A stretch of DNA of 64,000 nt from Bryobacterales bacterium (lineage in GTDB: Bacteria > Acidobacteriota > Terriglobia > Bryobacterales > Bryobacteraceae): positions 1-64,000 of the forward strand of contig JAEUQC010000136.1 of NCBI GenBank assembly GCA_016789905.1. The letters run 5' to 3'. The position numbers were made by a program, and so were the translations under genes. Below the pieces are notes generated by a model. It saw nothing but the letters and a program-made list of their open reading frames with translations, was not told the origin of the DNA and did no database searches. This document shows, one piece after another, positions 60,954-64,000 of the stretch (position 1 is the stretch's first letter; each line of letters begins with the position of its first letter).

Positions 60954-61688
60954 TTAGCGCGTTAGCTGGTCGAGTGTGGCCATGGCCGGATCCATCCAGC
61001 CGCTCGACCAGTGGTGGACGCGTTTTTCCTTGTTTTCGTAATGGTGGGCGATGTGCAACGCGTCCAGTTGCTGGTGGGCGCCGGCGAGATCTGTTTGGAA
61101 ACTGCCGTAGCCGGAAAGGAAGAGGTTCAGGTTGCGGGCGTTGGCGTGCTTTCCAAAGAGCGTGGGGAGGTGGTAGCGGGCGAAGTTTTCCGGCGTGCCG
61201 TAGATATCGCCGGAACCGTATTTGCCAGGAGCGTCGAGGAGCAACGGAGCGTCCCAGGCGGCGGCCGCGGCGAACTTGTCGGGATGGCGGAGGCGGAGCG
61301 TCAGCGCTCCGTTGCCGGATTTGGAGAAACCGAGGAGCAGAATCCGGCCGGAGAGGCGAGGGAGGATGTCCTGGAGAAGATAGGATTCCTGGGCGATTTT
61401 AGGATTGGTGGGATGGTCGGCATACCAGGGGAGATGCGAGAAAGATGGGGCCGCTATGTTGACGTTGTAGCGTTTGACCCAGTTCAGCTTGAGCGCTTCG
61501 TAGAAGCCATCGCCCCATTGCGCGTTGATACCGGCGACGACGGGGAGGATCAGAACGGTGCGCATGGATGGTTTGCGGGGCCGGGCGATGCGAAGGAAAT
61601 TGGCCGTGGCCTGGCGGGGCGACTCAATGGTCTCCACTTCGTAGTTGACTGGGGCGAAGGCGAGGGAGAGCAGGCCGCGTCTGGTCAT
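60954..61688 (-). CDS. Alpha/beta-hydrolase (esterase-like)
   Basis: 244 aa from an ATG at 61688 (MTRRGLLSLAFAP). A longer frame begins at 61736 but would overlap the start of the divergent gene. The nucleophile elbow is LLGFSKSGNGAL (G-x-S-x-S-G type). A late acid and histidine are not certain, although RVHHWSSGWMD near the end supplies a likely His. Size and layout fit esterase D-like or PHB-depolymerase-like hydrolases. The TRRGLLSLAF start could be a weak Tat or Sec signal. Substrate unknown. Confidence 0.65.
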   Translation of the reverse strand: MTRRGLLSLAFAPVNYEVETIESPRQATANFLRIARPRKPSMRTVLILPVVAGINAQWGDGFYEALKLNWVKRYNVNIAAPSFSHLPWYADHPTNPKIAQESYLLQDILPRLSGRILLLGFSKSGNGALTLRLRHPDKFAAAAAWDAPLLLDAPGKYGSGDIYGTPENFARYHLPTLFGKHANARNLNLFLSGYGSFQTDLAGAHQQLDALHIAHHYENKEKRVHHWSSGWMDPAMATLDQLTR

Positions 61689-61719
61689 GGCGGAAAACTC
61701 GATGGTATCCTTTATTTCA

Positions 61720-62196
61720 ATGCAGTTGTGCGACATTTATCAGGGGCTTGGCGACCAGGCGTTCCGGGATCTGCTGAAGGCGATCTCGCTGGGCAAGCTT
61801 CGTACCTACCAACTATTTGAACGCTTGAAGGTTCGGCTGCGGCTGAACAAGCTGAACATGGAGTCGCTGGCCAAGTCATCGCCACGGCAATGGGACCGGA
61901 TTGTCACCGAGCGTGACGACGCCTTTGCGATGGAGTTGGGCCAGGCGGTGCTGGTGTGTCACATGGATTTGATTATCGATGTGCTGAACCACCTGCAGAT
62001 TCCGCATCAGGAAGGGTTCTTTGAAAAAGACGCGGACGTGTCGTCATTCCTGACGGGCGATTGGCAGCAGCGGGCGTGGGATGCGTTTGAGGCGAAGCAT
62101 CCGCGGGCGGTGCTGGCGTTTTATCTGAACCACCTGGCGCTGGAGATGACGAAAGATCCGGTGTTGTTCAACCCCCTGGCGACGGCGGCAAAATGA
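61720..62196 (+). CDS. Conserved-looking hypothetical helical protein
   Basis: 158 aa from the ATG at 61720. I do not recognise the family. It is almost all helical, with no signal or membrane segment. A basic middle (LRTYQLFERLKVRLRLNKLNMESLAKSSPRQWDR) is followed by a C-terminal half ending FYLNHLALEMTKDPVLFNP. It starts a run of four genes that overlap by 4 bp each or nearly so (this gene, ankyrin protein, pheS, then pheT 9 bp later). That suggests coupled expression with phenylalanyl-tRNA synthetase. Nothing in the protein indicates a role in translation. Confidence 0.6.
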   Translation: MQLCDIYQGLGDQAFRDLLKAISLGKLRTYQLFERLKVRLRLNKLNMESLAKSSPRQWDRIVTERDDAFAMELGQAVLVCHMDLIIDVLNHLQIPHQEGFFEKDADVSSFLTGDWQQRAWDAFEAKHPRAVLAFYLNHLALEMTKDPVLFNPLATAAK

Positions 62197-62855
62197 CGCC
62201 GGCGCAGGAGTTGCACGAAGCGATCCGGATTGGCGACGAGGCGCGCGTGAACGCGCTGCTCGATAGCGATCCGGCGCTGGTGCATGGCGGGGGCGCGGCG
62301 GGCATGCCGCCGCTGCTGCTGGCGATTTACACCAAGCGGCCGCTGATGGCGAAGTTGCTCTTGGGGCGGGGGGCGCAACTGGACGTATTCGCGGCGGCAG
62401 CCATGGGCGAGACTGAGGCGTGCAAGAAGTTCATTCAGGCCGATGAGGTGCTGATTGAAATGGCGAACTCCGACGGGTGGACGCCGCTGCATCTGGCGTG
62501 CTTCTTTGGCCACCTGCGGACGGCGGAGATGCTGCTGGAACTGGGCGCGGATGTGAAGGCAAGAAGCGCTAACGCAATGAACAATACGCCGCTGCACGCG
62601 GCGGCGGCCAGCCGGAGCCACGAGATTTGCGCGCTGCTGCTTTCGCATGGCGCTGAAGTGGGCGCAACACAGCAGGCGAACTACACGGCGCTGCATTCGG
62701 CGGCGGCGAATGGGGACCTGGAGATTGTCCGGCTGCTGCTGGCGCATGAGGCGAGCGCGGCGGCGAAGAGCGAAAAAGGCGAGACGGCGCTCGACATGGC
62801 CCGGCAGCGTGGGCACACAGCGGTGGCGGAACTACTGGAAAGAACAGCGCGATGA
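62193..62855 (+). CDS. Ankyrin-repeat protein
   Basis: 220 aa, consisting of six to seven ankyrin repeats of about 33 residues. The clearest are SDGWTPLHLACFFGHLRTAEMLLELGADV, NNTPLHAAAASRSHEICALLLSHGAEV and NYTALHSAAANGDLEIVRLLLAHEAS. Ankyrin stacks bind other proteins, and the partner here is unknown. It overlaps the preceding hypothetical gene by 4 bp and the pheS start by 4 bp (ATGA at both junctions). No signal peptide, so it is expected in the cytoplasm. Confidence 0.88.
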   Translation: MTPAQELHEAIRIGDEARVNALLDSDPALVHGGGAAGMPPLLLAIYTKRPLMAKLLLGRGAQLDVFAAAAMGETEACKKFIQADEVLIEMANSDGWTPLHLACFFGHLRTAEMLLELGADVKARSANAMNNTPLHAAAASRSHEICALLLSHGAEVGATQQANYTALHSAAANGDLEIVRLLLAHEASAAAKSEKGETALDMARQRGHTAVAELLERTAR

Positions 62856-63874
62856 TTGAAGCGAATTTGGAGGCGTTGGCGGTATCGGCCAAGGCCCGGA
62901 TAGAAGCCGCCGCGACGGTGGAAGAATTGGAAGCCGTCCGCGTGGAAGTGCTGGGGCGGAAAGGCGCGCTGGCGAACATCTCCAAGGAGATGGCCAAGAT
63001 GACGCCGGAGCAGCGAGCGGCGGTGGGCAAGCTGTTGAACGCGGCCAAACAGTCGCTGGAAAGTGTTTTCGACGCCCGGAAATCGGCGTTCGACGCGGCG
63101 GCGCTGTCGGCGCGGCTGGAAAGCGAATGGGTGGACCTGACGATTCCGGCGCCGGAACCGGGGCGCGGTTCGCTGCACCCGTTGACGCAGATTCAGGCGG
63201 AGATTGAGGACCTGTTTGTCTCCCTGGGCTTCACCGTTCTGGATGGCCCGGAAGTGGAGAGCGACGAGCACAATTTCGACGCGCTGAATATTCCGGCCGA
63301 TCATCCGGCGCGGGACATGCAGGATACATTCTGGCTGGACGGCGGTTGGCTGCTGCGCACGCACACCTCGCCCGTGCAGGTGCGGGGCATGCGGAAATTG
63401 GGGCCGCCTTTGCGGATGATTGCGCCGGGGCGCGTATTCCGGAATGAAGAAGTGGACGCGAGCCACGAACATACCTTCTACCAGTTGGAAGGCATGATGG
63501 TGGACAAAGACGTGAGTGTGGCGCACCTGCTGTATTTCATGAAGACGCTGCTATCGGCCATCTTCAAGCGGGAAGTGACGGTACGTTTGCGGCCGGGCTA
63601 TTTCCCGTTCGTTGAACCCGGGTTTGAGTTGGACATTCAGTGCCTGATCTGCGGCGGCGCTGGCTGCCCGGTGTGCAAACAGAGCGGCTGGGTGGAACTG
63701 TTGCCGTGCGGGCTGGTGCATCCGAATGTGCTGCGGAAATCGGGCATCGACCCGGAAGAGTATGGCGGGTTCGCTTTCGGCCTGGGGCTGACGCGGCTTG
63801 TGATGATGCGCTACGCCATTGACGATATACGGCAGTTGCAGGGCGGCGATCTGCGATTCTTGCGGCAGTTTTAA
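62852..63874 (+). CDS. pheS: Phenylalanyl-tRNA synthetase alpha subunit
   Basis: 340 aa, normal for bacterial PheS. An N-terminal coiled coil (about 1-95) is followed by the class II synthetase core: motif 1 region LGFTVLDGPEVESDEHNFDALN, motif 2 HTSPVQVRGM...GRVFRNEEVDASHEHTFYQLEG, and motif 3 YGGFAFGLGLTRLVMMRYAIDDIR. The zinc-finger-like CLICGGAGCPVCKQSGWVELLPCG is found in many bacterial PheS proteins. It charges tRNA-Phe as an alpha2-beta2 complex with PheT, whose gene begins 9 bp downstream. It is coupled upstream to the ankyrin gene by a 4-bp overlap. Confidence 0.96.
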   Translation: MIEANLEALAVSAKARIEAAATVEELEAVRVEVLGRKGALANISKEMAKMTPEQRAAVGKLLNAAKQSLESVFDARKSAFDAAALSARLESEWVDLTIPAPEPGRGSLHPLTQIQAEIEDLFVSLGFTVLDGPEVESDEHNFDALNIPADHPARDMQDTFWLDGGWLLRTHTSPVQVRGMRKLGPPLRMIAPGRVFRNEEVDASHEHTFYQLEGMMVDKDVSVAHLLYFMKTLLSAIFKREVTVRLRPGYFPFVEPGFELDIQCLICGGAGCPVCKQSGWVELLPCGLVHPNVLRKSGIDPEEYGGFAFGLGLTRLVMMRYAIDDIRQLQGGDLRFLRQF

Positions 63875-63883
63875 CGAGGGGCC

Positions 63884-64000
63884 ATGCAATTTTCCTATAA
63901 CTGGATTCACGAATTAGTGGACGGGCTGGACGTTCCGGCGGCGGAGATCGGGCGGCTGATCACGCTGAAAACGGCGGAGTGCGAGGGCGTGGAAGCGCAT
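63884..64000 (+). CDS. pheT: Phenylalanyl-tRNA synthetase beta subunit, 5' end only
   Basis: 39 codons from the ATG at 63884, with GAGGGG seven bases upstream, before the window ends. MQFSYNWIHELVDGLDVPA is the conserved PheT start (M-x-x-S-x-x-W-L/I-x-E-x-V). The order pheS-pheT is the usual operon. The rest of the gene lies outside the window. Confidence 0.93.
   Translation, partial: MQFSYNWIHELVDGLDVPAAEIGRLITLKTAECEGVEAH

Overview
The window looks like a high-GC chromosome segment from an acidobacterium of the Bryobacterales/Solibacter type. The best single clue is the 1353-aa exported protein at 17274-21335, whose C-terminus has the TIGR03437-type domain known mainly from Solibacter relatives. 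Tat-signal Gfo/Idh/MocA oxidoreductases, DUF2911, DUF885, phytanoyl-CoA dioxygenase and sugar-acid dehydratase genes fit the same picture. Housekeeping anchors are dnaB, pyrE, purA, pheS and the start of pheT. I saw no rRNA, tRNA, CRISPR array or complete prophage.

Layout. 1-7.6 kb: a glycosidase-like propeller, a Cys peroxiredoxin, and a leftward cluster of Wzt-like ABC ATPase, POT peptide importer, Xaa-Pro peptidase and an exported peroxiredoxin whose catalytic codon is an in-frame TGA. 7.6-17.2 kb: a repeat-filled convergent gap, two tandem glycosyltransferase-like genes, a DUF481 protein, an MscS channel, a Gfo/Idh/MocA enzyme, a tandem-repeat array, dnaB and a rhamnonate-dehydratase-like enzyme. 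17.3-30 kb: the giant NHL-repeat protein, a TetR / membrane-fusion protein / RND-TolC fusion efflux operon, a polyprenyl glycosylphosphotransferase and pyrE. 30.3-32.6 kb: a two-gene terminase-like cassette behind a leader terminator. 32.9-44.6 kb: a defence island. A type I restriction-modification system (hsdM-hsdS-rhuM ... hsdR) is split by about 5.7 kb of toxin-antitoxin genes and relics: an RHH-type antitoxin with an eroded PIN toxin, DarG without DarT, a Phd antitoxin without an intact toxin, a frame-disrupted DUF4145 gene and a HipA-like kinase with DUF3037. 44.9-57 kb: trpB2, then a translationally coupled operon (DUF885 protein, DapA-family deaminase, 4-hydroxyproline epimerase, three-part D-hydroxyproline dehydrogenase) for hydroxyproline catabolism, and several hydrolase/oxidoreductase genes. 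57.1-59.1 kb: a Septu-like ATPase-HNH pair. 59-64 kb: DUF2911, purA, an esterase, and a coupled hypothetical-ankyrin-pheS-pheT run.

Most notable observations: (i) a probable selenocysteine peroxiredoxin with a SECIS-like hairpin starting 17 nt after the TGA and its GG apical loop 24 nt after; (ii) one repeat family with a GGGACATG...CATGTCCC hairpin core, found in four gaps that all lie between convergent genes; (iii) an RND pump fused to its TolC partner with a signal-peptide-like segment at the junction; (iv) G/C strand-asymmetry switches independent of gene orientation, with the defence island opposite to its flanks; (v) an orphan terminase-like two-gene module. All function calls rest on reading the sequence; no searches were run.
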